Below are positions 1 through 6,728 of a stretch of DNA of 8,896 bases, one piece after another. The translations under genes were made by a program, and so were the position numbers. How positions within the stretch are numbered: the stretch's first letter is position 1; every line of letters starts with the position of its first letter. Below the pieces are notes generated by a model. It did no database searches. It was not told the DNA's origin and saw nothing but the letters and a program-made list of their open reading frames with translations. The DNA is from Anaerolineae bacterium (GTDB lineage Bacteria > Chloroflexota > Anaerolineae > JAAYZQ01), in assembly GCA_016929795.1 (NCBI GenBank), contig JAFGIA010000336.1:1-8896 (forward strand), read 5' to 3'.

Positions 1-464
1 AGGTGATCGTCCTGGTCGTTGCCGATGCACACCAGCCGGTTGACCTCGCTTACCCGCCATTGAGTGCGCAAACTGTGAGGGCCGAACTCCCAGGGCAATG
101 CACGGCGGGAGACCCGGCCCCTCGGTGTCAGGACCTTGGCGATGCCCACGCCGGCGTCGCCGGCGGAGAAGAGGGCCGAAGGGACTTCGAGCCCGTTCAA
201 GAGTTGGGGAAAGTAGCCGGCCAGGCGGAACCGGGGCTGCGGCTGCAGCGGCACGTCGAGGGCCAGGCCGCCGATCGATGCCAGCCACTCGTCGAGGTCG
301 GCGCGGCGGTTGCAGCGCACGGTGCAGGCAGTGCAATCTCGACTGCATTCGCTGAAGGAACAGGGTTGCGTGCAGCCTTCACATTCGCGCCTGAAGGCAG
401 GGCAGTGGGTGCAGTTGCAGGCCCTGGGTTTGAGTTCATCGACGACCGTTGTATCGCTATCCAC
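1..464 (-). CDS. Cysteine-cluster protein, probably Fe-S or zinc binding (partial, C-terminus outside window)
   Basis: An open frame of 154 codons runs from a GTG at 464-462 to the window edge without a stop. It begins MDSDTTVVDELKPRACNC. Residues 16-51 hold ten cysteines (16, 18, 21, 28, 31, 35, 40, 44, 47, 51), spaced mostly as CxxC or Cx3-6C, followed by a basic NRR and then DLDEWLASIGGL. One further cysteine, C146, lies near the edge. Such spacing fits one or two Fe-S clusters or several zinc sites; this is inference. The rest (FRLAGYFPQLLNG, then VGIAKVLTPRGRVSRR) is a globular domain I do not recognise with certainty; a DUF4417-type protein is one untested idea. The GTG start is supported by AAAGGAG nine bases upstream and by an 8-base overlap with the stop of the DUF6884 gene, which suggests coupled translation. 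No signal peptide is seen, so it is probably cytoplasmic. The gene itself looks secure; its function is unknown. Confidence 0.8.
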   Translation of the reverse strand, partial: MDSDTTVVDELKPRACNCTHCPAFRRECEGCTQPCSFSECSRDCTACTVRCNRRADLDEWLASIGGLALDVPLQPQPRFRLAGYFPQLLNGLEVPSALFSAGDAGVGIAKVLTPRGRVSRRALPWEFGPHSLRTQWRVSEVNRLVCIGNDQDDH

Positions 465-1281
465 GTTCGACTTCTCCTTTGAGCCAGTGAAGTTGTTGGC
501 CGATGGACATCCGGGCCAGCGGCGTCTCACACGCGGCCGCAGTGGGTTTGAGCCACTGCGCCAGGTAGGTGGTGTAGGCCTTTCCGGCCAGCAGCGTAAA
601 GTGCGTCTCGCTGACGTTGAGGACCTGGTGCAGCTGGCCCCAGACGGTCGCCGCCCAGGCCAGCCGCTCCTCTTTCGCCGCGGTCGAGAGGGAAGCATCG
701 TAGGGGTGGAGCACCTGGTCGAGCTCGACGAGGTGGTACTTTGCCGACAGGACGTATACCTGGTCGGCGTGCTGCTCCGACCAGGCGAGCCGGTAGCGGA
801 ACAGGGGCGAGGTGTAGAGCTCGGCTGCCGGCGCCGGGCGTGACCCTTTCTGCGCCACGCAGCCGACGAGGGCGACGCGGGCCTGGGGTTGGTGGTAGAC
901 GCACGTCATCCAATCCCAGCCGCGGGGCTGGCGCGGGTCGGGGCGCTGTTCACGCTCCAGGCGGAGCACGCCCCGTTCCGCCAGGGCATAGACCGATTTG
1001 CGGACGTTGTCGAACCCCAGGCCTGGGCAGGGATCGTGCAATTGGTACGGCGCAGCCATGCCCGGCAGGGTGTCGTACTCGGCCCATTTCTCGGCTCTCC
1101 GGCGCCTATGAGGATTTGAATAGGATGCACAGGGTCCGCAGAACTCGGTGGACGGCTGCCCGTTGAGGGCGCGGCAGAGCAGCGCCAGGTTGATGCCGGG
1201 GCAGGCCTTGACCACGGCCACGATGCGGGCCGATGGACGCTGCCCGTTTTGGCCGGGACCGACGAATATACGGGTGTTCAC
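457..1281 (-). CDS. Winged-helix / DUF6884 domain protein
   Basis: This 274-residue cytoplasmic protein starts at GTG (1281-1279), with GGAG eight bases upstream. Residues about 18-112 look like a winged-helix DNA-binding region: a first helix pair ARIVAVVKACPGINLALLCRA, then GFDNVRKSVYALAERGVLRLE, which has the shape of a recognition helix and wing. Between them lies an insert with CGPC (C48, C51). Residues about 136-270 match what I know of DUF6884, a family of unknown function that resembles YaaA (DUF328). The conserved elements are ALVGCVAQKGSRPAPAAELY, TSPLFRYRLAW, VYVLSAKYHLVELDQV and HPYDASL. Family members occur in phages, plasmids and mobile regions as well as chromosomes. The stop TAG overlaps the next gene by 8 bases. 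The GTG also overlaps the TGA of a 22-codon ORF as GTGA. A regulator, or a nucleic-acid-associated enzyme recruited by its N-terminal domain, are both possible. Confidence 0.85.
   Translation of the reverse strand: MNTRIFVGPGQNGQRPSARIVAVVKACPGINLALLCRALNGQPSTEFCGPCASYSNPHRRRRAEKWAEYDTLPGMAAPYQLHDPCPGLGFDNVRKSVYALAERGVLRLEREQRPDPRQPRGWDWMTCVYHQPQARVALVGCVAQKGSRPAPAAELYTSPLFRYRLAWSEQHADQVYVLSAKYHLVELDQVLHPYDASLSTAAKEERLAWAATVWGQLHQVLNVSETHFTLLAGKAYTTYLAQWLKPTAAACETPLARMSIGQQLHWLKGEVERG
474..480 (-). promoter_or_regulatory. Ribosome binding site deciding the GTG start at 464
   Basis: Minus-strand AAAGGAG lies nine bases before the GTG at 464-462, inside the 3' end of the DUF6884 gene. It is the main reason for choosing this GTG. 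The nearby ATG at about 437-439 is in another frame and would give a cysteine-poor, low-complexity shadow product. Confidence 0.65.
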
Positions 1282-1346
1282 GGGACCAACTCCGCGCGTG
1301 GCAATCCCGCGAACTCGCGTAACCAGATGATGAGGCGGTCAGACAT
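1278..1346 (-). CDS. Small ORF, 22 residues, coupled to the DUF6884 gene
   Basis: An ATG at 1346-1344 opens 22 codons ending in TGA at 1280-1278. The peptide begins MSDRLIIWLREFAGLPR and ends AELVP, with a short amphipathic helix pattern at its N-terminus. It starts one base after the stop of the 900-residue gene (TGAGATG). It has GGAGG nine bases upstream, and its stop overlaps the GTG start of the next gene as GTGA. These are the same junction types that link the other genes here, which is the main argument that it is translated. It could be a real microprotein, or a leader that carries ribosomes to the weaker GTG start downstream. It is too short to assign by similarity, and chance cannot be excluded. 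Confidence 0.45.
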   Translation of the reverse strand: MSDRLIIWLREFAGLPRAELVP

Positions 1347-1347
1347 C

Positions 1348-4050
1348 TCAGGGAGCCTCCCATTGCGTGGCGGACAGGATCAGCGGATACTCGACGTCCA
1401 GCTCGACTACCTCGCTCCACGGGGGCGAGGTCCAGGTCGCCCGGCCACGCAGGGTCGTCACCAGGATCTCCTCACCCGGCGCCCGGCCGGGGTAGACGAC
1501 GCACGGCCCGTCGGAACCCGAGACGGGACAGGATGGTGTACTGCCGGCAGGCAGGTTGAAGTAGAGGTGCAGGTACTCACGCGGCCAGAAGTAATCCGGG
1601 TCCGTCCAGCGCGGGTGGGGGTCGAAGGTGTGTTCGGCGGTGCTGTACGCTTTCGTCACCGTACCGACCGGCGACGGGAACCAGTGTCCCTCGCGCCGCA
1701 CGCCCTCGAAGGAATAGTCCAGCCACTCAAAGCTGTCCGCCGGCGTGCAGGTCCAGCCGCTGCCGTTCCACTCGCAGTACTCGGGCGGGCTGACCACCTC
1801 GGCCGCCGGCACGGCGTGCAGGTAGACCTGGGCGTAGTAATGCACGTCGCCGGTGGTGAGGTAGTCGATCTGCTGCGTCGTGTAGGGCGGCTCGTGGCCA
1901 CGCAGGTGCAGGAAGGGCCGCACGGTGGGCGGCACGACGTAGGGCGGTGGCGTGGGTGTCGGCGTCGGCGTGTTGGTAGGGGTGGGCGTGGGGGTGTTGG
2001 TCGGCGTATTCGTCGGAGTGGGACTCGGCGTGACGGTCGGGGTGTTGGTTGGCGTAGGGCTGGGTGTGGTGGTGGGTGTATTCGTCGGCGTCGGAGTGGG
2101 CGTGGGCGTGGCAAAGACGCCATAGACCACCCGGTTGCCCGAGTACCAGTCGGGCCAGCCGAAGTAGACGTTCCGCGAGGCCTGGTTGACCTGGAGCACG
2201 CCCGGCGTGGCCGTCACGCCCAGAAACACCTGGTTCGAGTAGTAGCGAAAGTAGGCGCCCCGGTTGTCGTAGGAGCCGTAAGGCGGCGCTGAGCCGCTGT
2301 AGTCGGAAGCGTCCGTGTGGTAGTCCCAGAGCCAGGCCCCGCCGCCAGCGTCAAAGCGCACCGAGCCGGCACGCGACACGGCGACCGGAGTGCCCTGCGG
2401 GTTCACGGCGTGAACGATGATCTGCGGCACGGGGGTAGGCGTCGGTGTCGGCGTGGCCACGACAAAGGTCACGTCCCGCTCGCCCGTGTTCCACCCCGAC
2501 CAGCCGTAGAGGGTCGCGCCCGACACGTCGCGGCGTGTCCCGCTGGCCGGCGCCGGCGTCACGCCCAGGACCACGTTGTTGCCCGAAGGTGCAATCCTCG
2601 CCCCACGGTAGGTATAGCTGCCATAGCCCATCGGGGCCGACTGGTAGTCCGCCGTCGTCTGGCAGGTGTCGTAACTGGGGCTGCCGCTCGTGTTGAAGCG
2701 GGCACGGCACACGGTTTGTGCCACGGGCGTGCCCTGTGGGTTGCGCACGTGGGCATCGAGCCATGGCGTCGGCGTGGGTGTCGGCGTGGCCGTGGCGTAG
2801 ACGGCCACCACGCTCCGCCCGCCCGTGTACCAGTCCGGCCAGCCGTAGTAGAGGTCGGTCGTCCCACTCTGCCACGCCACGCCGTTGGGCGAGGGCGTGA
2901 CGCCCATCAACACCTGGTTCCCGTAGCTGCGAAAGAACGCGCCCCGGTTGGCGCGCCCGGCATAGTCGAGCACTGCGTCGGTGTAGGACGAGCGGTCGGA
3001 GTAGAAGGAGGCGAAGCCCGGCCCGCCCGCGTCAAAGCGGGAGCGGCCCATGCCGGCGACGTTGATCGCCTGGCCCTGCGGATTGCGGGCGTAGGCCTGG
3101 ACGTAGGGCGTGGCTGTGGGCGGTGGCGTGGGCATGGCCTGTGTCCAGTACTCGGTGGTGAAAAAGTCAACGTAGAGCGGCGGCCAGAGCCCGGGCCAGG
3201 TCTGCAGAGTCGGGTCGCCAAAGGAGACGCCCAGGGGCCAGCCGATCTCGCCCGTGTGGGTCCAGATCGTCTGCCAGTTGGCGCCGCCATCATTGCTGAT
3301 CTGGTAGGTCCAGGTGGGTGCACCGCCACCCGCTGCCTCGAGTCCAGTGAGCAGTAGATCGACGTAGCCGGGCAGGCTGCTGCACGAAAAGTTCTGGCTT
3401 TGTGAATAGCCGCCGCTCATCTGCCGGTACCACCGGGATGGCCCACCCGTCTGGCCGTAAAGGCCGAACATCGACAGCACCAGGTTCGGGTTGTAGCCGG
3501 GCCAGTAGTAGGTCGAGCCGTTCACGCCATAGCCGGCCGTGTTGCAGAAGGTGTAGGGAAAGTCAGGTTGGGCAGGCCGCAGGCGCATCCGCACCCGGAC
3601 CCCGTCCTGCCCGGCAGTTCGCAGCGGAAAAGTCCCGCCCTGCGGATGCGAGCCACCGCTGCCGCTTCCCGTCTCGTCGTCGTCACGCCAGGCGTAGCCA
3701 TAACACCGGCTGTTGACGGATGTCATCTTGAGCACATTGGAGCCGGCAGCGGCGTCGTACTCGATGCCGATCTGCCAGTTGCCACCGCACGCCCCGCCGG
3801 TCAGCCACGAACCATTGTTGCCTGCTACCGCTGGCACGTCTTCAGAGGAAGCCAGGCTGTTGAACTGGGTGCAGTAGTAAGTGTGCCAGGTGCCGCCTGC
3901 CTGGCTCACCGGCCCTTGCGGGCAGGCACCGCTCTGGGCGAGCACGGGAGAAAATCCAAGCTGATGGCACGCCCAAATCAAGGTCATCAAGACGGCTCCG
4001 GCGAGTGCCGCCCAAAAAGTCAGGGGCGAGATGATTTTCTTTGTCTTCAT
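1348..4050 (-). CDS. Large secreted surface protein with three tandem modules and Thr-Pro stalks
   Basis: The 900-residue product has a signal peptide: MKTKK, a hydrophobic core at about 10-34, and a likely cut after VLA at residue 38. Mature residues 42-305 form a Trp/Tyr/Gly-rich domain with six cysteines (43, 60, 88, 116, 169, 223), perhaps three disulfides; a lectin or LamG-like beta-sandwich is a guess. Three modules of about 105 residues follow (316-419, 430-532, 543-647), separated by TPTPTP linkers. A 55-residue Thr-Pro stalk (648-702) then leads to a C-terminal domain (704-900) with four cysteines (759, 768, 841, 850). No LPXTG motif or C-terminal membrane segment is seen, so attachment to the cell is unexplained. 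The ATG overlaps the previous stop as ATGA, with GGAG eight bases upstream. It is probably a cell-surface binding or adhesion protein; its ligand is unknown. Confidence 0.88.
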   Translation of the reverse strand: MKTKKIISPLTFWAALAGAVLMTLIWACHQLGFSPVLAQSGACPQGPVSQAGGTWHTYYCTQFNSLASSEDVPAVAGNNGSWLTGGACGGNWQIGIEYDAAAGSNVLKMTSVNSRCYGYAWRDDDETGSGSGGSHPQGGTFPLRTAGQDGVRVRMRLRPAQPDFPYTFCNTAGYGVNGSTYYWPGYNPNLVLSMFGLYGQTGGPSRWYRQMSGGYSQSQNFSCSSLPGYVDLLLTGLEAAGGGAPTWTYQISNDGGANWQTIWTHTGEIGWPLGVSFGDPTLQTWPGLWPPLYVDFFTTEYWTQAMPTPPPTATPYVQAYARNPQGQAINVAGMGRSRFDAGGPGFASFYSDRSSYTDAVLDYAGRANRGAFFRSYGNQVLMGVTPSPNGVAWQSGTTDLYYGWPDWYTGGRSVVAVYATATPTPTPTPWLDAHVRNPQGTPVAQTVCRARFNTSGSPSYDTCQTTADYQSAPMGYGSYTYRGARIAPSGNNVVLGVTPAPASGTRRDVSGATLYGWSGWNTGERDVTFVVATPTPTPTPVPQIIVHAVNPQGTPVAVSRAGSVRFDAGGGAWLWDYHTDASDYSGSAPPYGSYDNRGAYFRYYSNQVFLGVTATPGVLQVNQASRNVYFGWPDWYSGNRVVYGVFATPTPTPTPTNTPTTTPSPTPTNTPTVTPSPTPTNTPTNTPTPTPTNTPTPTPTPPPYVVPPTVRPFLHLRGHEPPYTTQQIDYLTTGDVHYYAQVYLHAVPAAEVVSPPEYCEWNGSGWTCTPADSFEWLDYSFEGVRREGHWFPSPVGTVTKAYSTAEHTFDPHPRWTDPDYFWPREYLHLYFNLPAGSTPSCPVSGSDGPCVVYPGRAPGEEILVTTLRGRATWTSPPWSEVVELDVEYPLILSATQWEAP
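1356..1360 (-). promoter_or_regulatory. Ribosome binding site of the 22-codon ORF
   Basis: Minus-strand GGAGG lies nine bases upstream of the ATG at 1346-1344, within the last codons of the 900-residue protein gene. Without this site the small ORF would have little support. Confidence 0.4.
1945..2109 (-). repeat. Thr-Pro stalk coding repeat
   Basis: This stretch encodes 55 residues of [11 protein letters not shown] type. Asn and Ser interruptions recur as TPTNTPT and TPSPTPT units. Thr and Pro codons vary freely (all third positions are used), so the DNA is less repetitive than the protein. Such stalks are usually extended spacers and may be O-glycosylated; that is general knowledge of Thr/Pro linkers and was not shown here. 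Confidence 0.85.
2110..3105 (-). repeat. Three tandem protein modules (about 105 residues each) inside the 900-residue protein
   Basis: The modules lie at about 2794-3105, 2455-2763 and 2110-2424. Each opens with NPQG followed by a short strand and RF. Each has a middle Y..RGA element and then a GNQV/GNNV/SNQV-L-GVT motif. Each ends with a YxGW..W..G.R strand (GWPDWY in modules 1 and 3, GWSGWN in module 2) running into ATPTP. Modules 1 and 3 resemble each other most and have no cysteine. Module 2 is more divergent and carries C448 and C463, which could form a disulfide. The NPQGTPV opening recalls carboxypeptidase-regulatory or transthyretin-like beta-sandwiches, but this is only a suggestion. 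Confidence 0.8.
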
Positions 4051-4844
4051 GGCCGGTACTCCACATCCAGGATGACTTGCGACTGCCCCAACGAGATGCT
4101 CCCTGCGGTAATGGGAGGATACCCCTCTGCGGCGTGGCGCAGCTCCAGGCGAGTGATGCCTTCTACATCAATGGCGCTGGGATCCAGAGAGACTCGCACC
4201 GTGCGCGCCGGTTCTGCTGCATAGAGGGCAATGTCCTGACCGGTTTGCAAGGTCCCCTGTTCCTCAATCTGAACGGCGGACAGGTGCCATCGACCCACTG
4301 CTTTCCCAACCGGCGCGATCCAGTCTTCCACGTCAATCGGCGCTTTCCACGTGCCTCGATAGATGAGGATATCGAAGCCTACCTCTCGACCTCCACTGGC
4401 GGGCAGTTCCAGGACCAGTGTGGCGGAAAGGATCTGCGCGTCGTCGGGCAGCACCGAGGTATCCCATCCTGGATAGGCGCGCCCCACGACGTACTCGGGC
4501 AGGTAGCGGCCGTTGGGCGGGGACTGCCCAAGGTAGACGCTCGTCTCGCCAACACGCAGGTCAACGCCGGTCAGAGTCTCCGTGTACACTGTCCCCATCG
4601 CCCCGGCGACGAACCACTCATCTGGAACCCCGAAGCGATGGGAGATGGTCGATTCCATCGGTTGGGCCGTTTTCCCTTCACGCAGAGCATCCATTGGCAT
4701 CCGAGCCGCCTCTTCCTGCTCGTCGATAGGGCCTTGTCCAATTCCTGATGGTGACGAAGAGCGGGACCACAGGATCATCAGCAGCAGAATAGCCACTGCC
4801 ACAATCGCTGCCCCGAGAACTGGCACGTATTTGTGCTGTTTCAT
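4047..4844 (-). CDS. Membrane-anchored protein with beta-rich domain, paralogue of the next upstream gene
   Basis: The 265-residue product has a short basic N-terminus (MKQHK), a membrane segment at about 8-26 and an outside-facing remainder. Residues about 83-265 repeat the C-terminal domain of the neighbouring 416-residue protein. Shared landmarks are SVYLGQSPP, RAYPGWDTS, LPDDAQILSATLVLEL, IYRGTW, a DW a few residues later, and SLDPSAI. The pattern of a Tyr/Trp strand, DTS, P-dd-A-I-SA-L-L is reminiscent of DNRLRE/CBM96-like carbohydrate-binding beta-sandwiches; I regard this as likely but unproved. A charged spacer (about 30-80) replaces the Thr-Pro stalk seen in its paralogue. Start and stop both form ATGA overlaps with neighbours, and GGAGGA precedes the ATG. 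It probably arose by duplication of the adjacent gene and works beside it at the cell surface. Confidence 0.87.
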   Translation of the reverse strand: MKQHKYVPVLGAAIVAVAILLLMILWSRSSSPSGIGQGPIDEQEEAARMPMDALREGKTAQPMESTISHRFGVPDEWFVAGAMGTVYTETLTGVDLRVGETSVYLGQSPPNGRYLPEYVVGRAYPGWDTSVLPDDAQILSATLVLELPASGGREVGFDILIYRGTWKAPIDVEDWIAPVGKAVGRWHLSAVQIEEQGTLQTGQDIALYAAEPARTVRVSLDPSAIDVEGITRLELRHAAEGYPPITAGSISLGQSQVILDVEYRP

Positions 4845-6091
4845 GGCTCCTCCACGTACCTAACTATCAATGCAGGGAACGATGGGGATCGACTTACCTG
4901 CACCTGTTCGGGAGTCACAGGTGGCGTGCCCTCTCTGTCACTGCGCATTTCCAGCAAGGTCAAACCGGTTTGATTCACAACCGATGGATCAAGATCGATC
5001 CACACCTGATCAGAACCTACATGTCCTGAGCAGGGATACTCGGCGGTGTTCCATGCGCCGACGGGCTGGTTGCCCATTGCATACCAATCATTCGCATCGA
5101 GCGGGGGCGTCCAGACTCCACGATAGATCGTCGTGCCGAACGTAGTCGTAGGTGGATTACAGGCCACATCGAGGACTAGAGTGGCTGACAGCACCTCGGC
5201 ATCGTCTGGCACACGCGAGGTATCCCAACCTCCATAGGCCCGCGCAATCGCATACCAGGGTTGGTATGGCCCCATCGGTGGAGTCTGGCCCAGGTAGAGA
5301 CTACCGTCCCCGAAATTGAGACTCGCGCCGACCAACGCCCGTCCATAGTCGGGATCCAGGCTGCCTCCACCAAACCCAAGCCCCTCGCCGTACGGGATGG
5401 TGAAGGTCACCGTCGTAACCGTGGCAGTCGGCACAGGGGTAGGCGTGGGTGTGGGTGTGGGGATGGGCGGTTCAGCCTGGCTGGCAACGAGCGGAAGGTA
5501 GCCGGTATGCAGCGGCACCCAGGTTTCGCCGCTGAACTGCCCGACCAGCTCTCGGTCATCGTAGAGGAACATCTCTTCTACCAGGAACCGCCCGGCAGGG
5601 TTGTCCACCGCCACGATCAGGCCCAACGTCACCATCTCGCCCGGTGGAACGTCACCGACCCAGGCGATCCCCGTCACGTCGTTAGTCTCGGTCAATGGGA
5701 TGGAAGTCCGGAGCCGGACATCGTAGGCCTGTCCCTCGGGCGGGGCAGTGAAAAGCTCATCGTCCAGCTGCCCGCCCATCACCGGAAACGCCCCGCCGGA
5801 AGCCGACACGTAGGTCGAGCCAGGCGGAAGCGGACTCCACATCAACACGTCCGTGGCGGTCATAGACCCGGTATTGACCACGTACAGGGCAAAGCCTACC
5901 TGCTGCCCCACGCGCACTTGCTCGGCCGTGGGCACCACGGCCGAGCCATCGAACGGCCCGCTGCCGGCCTGGGTTGTCAAGCCGAGAGCGACCACGGCGA
6001 GAAGGGCCAGAAGCAGAGCGAGCATCCACGTCGGGCCGCGGTCCCTGTCAGATGTTGAGTTGTCTTTCATCGTCCTGTTGCCTTTCATCAT
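4841..6091 (-). CDS. Secreted two-domain protein: DUF11-like domain, Thr-Pro linker, DNRLRE-like domain
   Basis: The 416-residue product starts at the first of two adjacent ATGs (6091-6089), six bases after GAGGAGG. Longer in-frame extensions upstream are Arg-rich and lack a binding site. A hydrophobic segment at about 22-40 followed by TQAGSG suggests a signal peptide or N-terminal anchor. Residues about 53-165 resemble a DUF11-type repeat domain: VGQQVGFALYVVNTGSMTAT, then LPPGSTYVSASGG and later VPPGEMVTLGL, the usual spacing of that family. A Thr-Pro linker at about 209-224 leads to a beta-rich domain (about 232-416) shared with the next gene downstream (SLYLGQTPP, RAYGGWDTS, VPDDAEVLSATLVLD, IYRGVW). 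Two cysteines in that domain (311, 354) are absent from the paralogue. The 97-base gap before this gene (6092-6188) is the only sizeable gap in the cluster; I see no clear promoter or hairpin in it. Confidence 0.87.
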   Translation of the reverse strand: MMKGNRTMKDNSTSDRDRGPTWMLALLLALLAVVALGLTTQAGSGPFDGSAVVPTAEQVRVGQQVGFALYVVNTGSMTATDVLMWSPLPPGSTYVSASGGAFPVMGGQLDDELFTAPPEGQAYDVRLRTSIPLTETNDVTGIAWVGDVPPGEMVTLGLIVAVDNPAGRFLVEEMFLYDDRELVGQFSGETWVPLHTGYLPLVASQAEPPIPTPTPTPTPVPTATVTTVTFTIPYGEGLGFGGGSLDPDYGRALVGASLNFGDGSLYLGQTPPMGPYQPWYAIARAYGGWDTSRVPDDAEVLSATLVLDVACNPPTTTFGTTIYRGVWTPPLDANDWYAMGNQPVGAWNTAEYPCSGHVGSDQVWIDLDPSVVNQTGLTLLEMRSDREGTPPVTPEQVQVSRSPSFPALIVRYVEEP

Positions 6092-6097
6092 TGTGTG

Positions 6098-6104
6098 CCT
6101 CCTC
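6098..6104 (-). promoter_or_regulatory. Ribosome binding site deciding the start at 6091
   Basis: Minus-strand GAGGAGG lies six bases before the ATG at 6091-6089. It favours this start over the upstream in-frame ATG at 6244 and over the later ATG at 6070. Confidence 0.7.
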
Positions 6105-6188
6105 AGTTTGAGTGTTGGACTGCAACCAGCCATGCACCCAAGCGCGGTAGCACGAGGTCGGAGCCATGGGAGTGAGGGCGCGAGGTGT

Positions 6189-6728
6189 CTACTCCACAGG
6201 CAGCGACGTCGTCGCCGGCGTACCCGGTTGTAACGTGAGGACAAGCGAACGATCGTTCACCACTACCTCCAGGGTCGCGGGCAGGGTCGCATCCGGCGTG
6301 CGAAGCAGGTACCAACGCACCTCGCCGGCCTCAGAGCCGTTCCACGCGAACCCCTGGCGCGTCTGAAGCAGGTCGCCGCGCCAATAGCGAAAGCCAGGCG
6401 GCAGCTCGTGGCTCACCTGGGCGCCTGCCGGCAGGGAGAGGACCACTTCTACCAACCCCACCGGCCCGCTGTCGTCCGTCCAGGGTCGAACCGAAAGAGT
6501 GGCCGGAAGTGGGGGTTGCGTGGCCACGGGGCGAGGGGTGAAGGTTGGCACCAGGGTCATGGTCGCGGTTGCCTGGCTTGCCGGATTCTGCAGCAAGTAG
6601 TGCGACCCAAACGCCAGGACCAGGCCACCTGCCGCAAGCAGCAGCATTCCCACCACCCCCAGGATGAGCCACCCTTTCCAGGTCAGGCGACGCTTCGGTT
6701 CCAGATAGAGATTTCCCTCGTCTGCCAT
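6189..6728 (-). CDS. Single-pass membrane protein with short outer beta domain
   Basis: The 179-residue product starts at the ATG at 6728-6726, which shares its A with the TGA of the lipoprotein gene (TGATG); GGAGGG lies a few bases upstream. Longer in-frame starts would lie deep inside the lipoprotein gene. The N-terminus MADEGNLYLEPKRRLTWK is cytoplasmic by the positive-inside rule. A membrane helix spans about 18-41. A Thr/Pro/Ala linker follows (about 50-76), then an outer domain (about 77-179) with beta-strand-like segments such as GLVEVVLSLPAGAQV, GEVRWYLLRTPD and ATLEVVVNDRSLVLTL. The P-G turns and alternating strands recall DUF11-type immunoglobulin-like domains, but the match is weak. 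The topology parallels that of the 353-residue sortase-like protein in the same cluster. Confidence 0.82.
   Translation of the reverse strand: MADEGNLYLEPKRRLTWKGWLILGVVGMLLLAAGGLVLAFGSHYLLQNPASQATATMTLVPTFTPRPVATQPPLPATLSVRPWTDDSGPVGLVEVVLSLPAGAQVSHELPPGFRYWRGDLLQTRQGFAWNGSEAGEVRWYLLRTPDATLPATLEVVVNDRSLVLTLQPGTPATTSLPVE

Noticed and set aside
197..439. Minus-strand ORF of 80 codons starting at an ATG near the left edge
   Set aside because: It lies in a different frame from the cysteine-cluster gene, which has the better ribosome binding site, the coupling overlap and a clear protein-like composition.
1945..2109. Repetitive GT-rich tract considered as a CRISPR array or satellite repeat
   Set aside because: The repetition follows codons of a Thr-Pro stalk in an open frame, and the units are too short and variable for repeats with spacers.
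1249..2292. Plus-strand ORF of 347 codons opposite the 900-residue gene and the start of the DUF6884 gene
   Set aside because: Its product is Arg/Gly/Val-rich, antisense to Thr-Pro stalk and structured domains, with no recognisable motif. High-GC coding DNA often leaves such open antisense frames.
2317..3357. Plus-strand ORF of 346 codons
   Set aside because: It is antisense to the three tandem modules. Its product is basic and low-complexity, and its internal resemblance only mirrors the repeats on the other strand.
3936..4050. Possible lipobox in the signal of the 900-residue protein (LIWAC, C28)
   Set aside because: Trp at the position two before the cysteine does not fit a lipobox, and a normal signal peptidase site (VLA, residue 38) follows.
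5261..6058. Plus-strand ORF of 265 codons
   Set aside because: It is antisense to the DUF11-like secreted protein gene, which has a signal segment, recognisable domains and a strong ribosome binding site. The antisense product shows none of these.
6048..6167. Minus-strand ORF of 39 codons in the 97-base gap, running out of frame into the 416-residue gene
   Set aside because: It has an ATG but no ribosome binding site, a polar low-complexity end, and a long overlap with a well-supported start. Chance is the simpler explanation.
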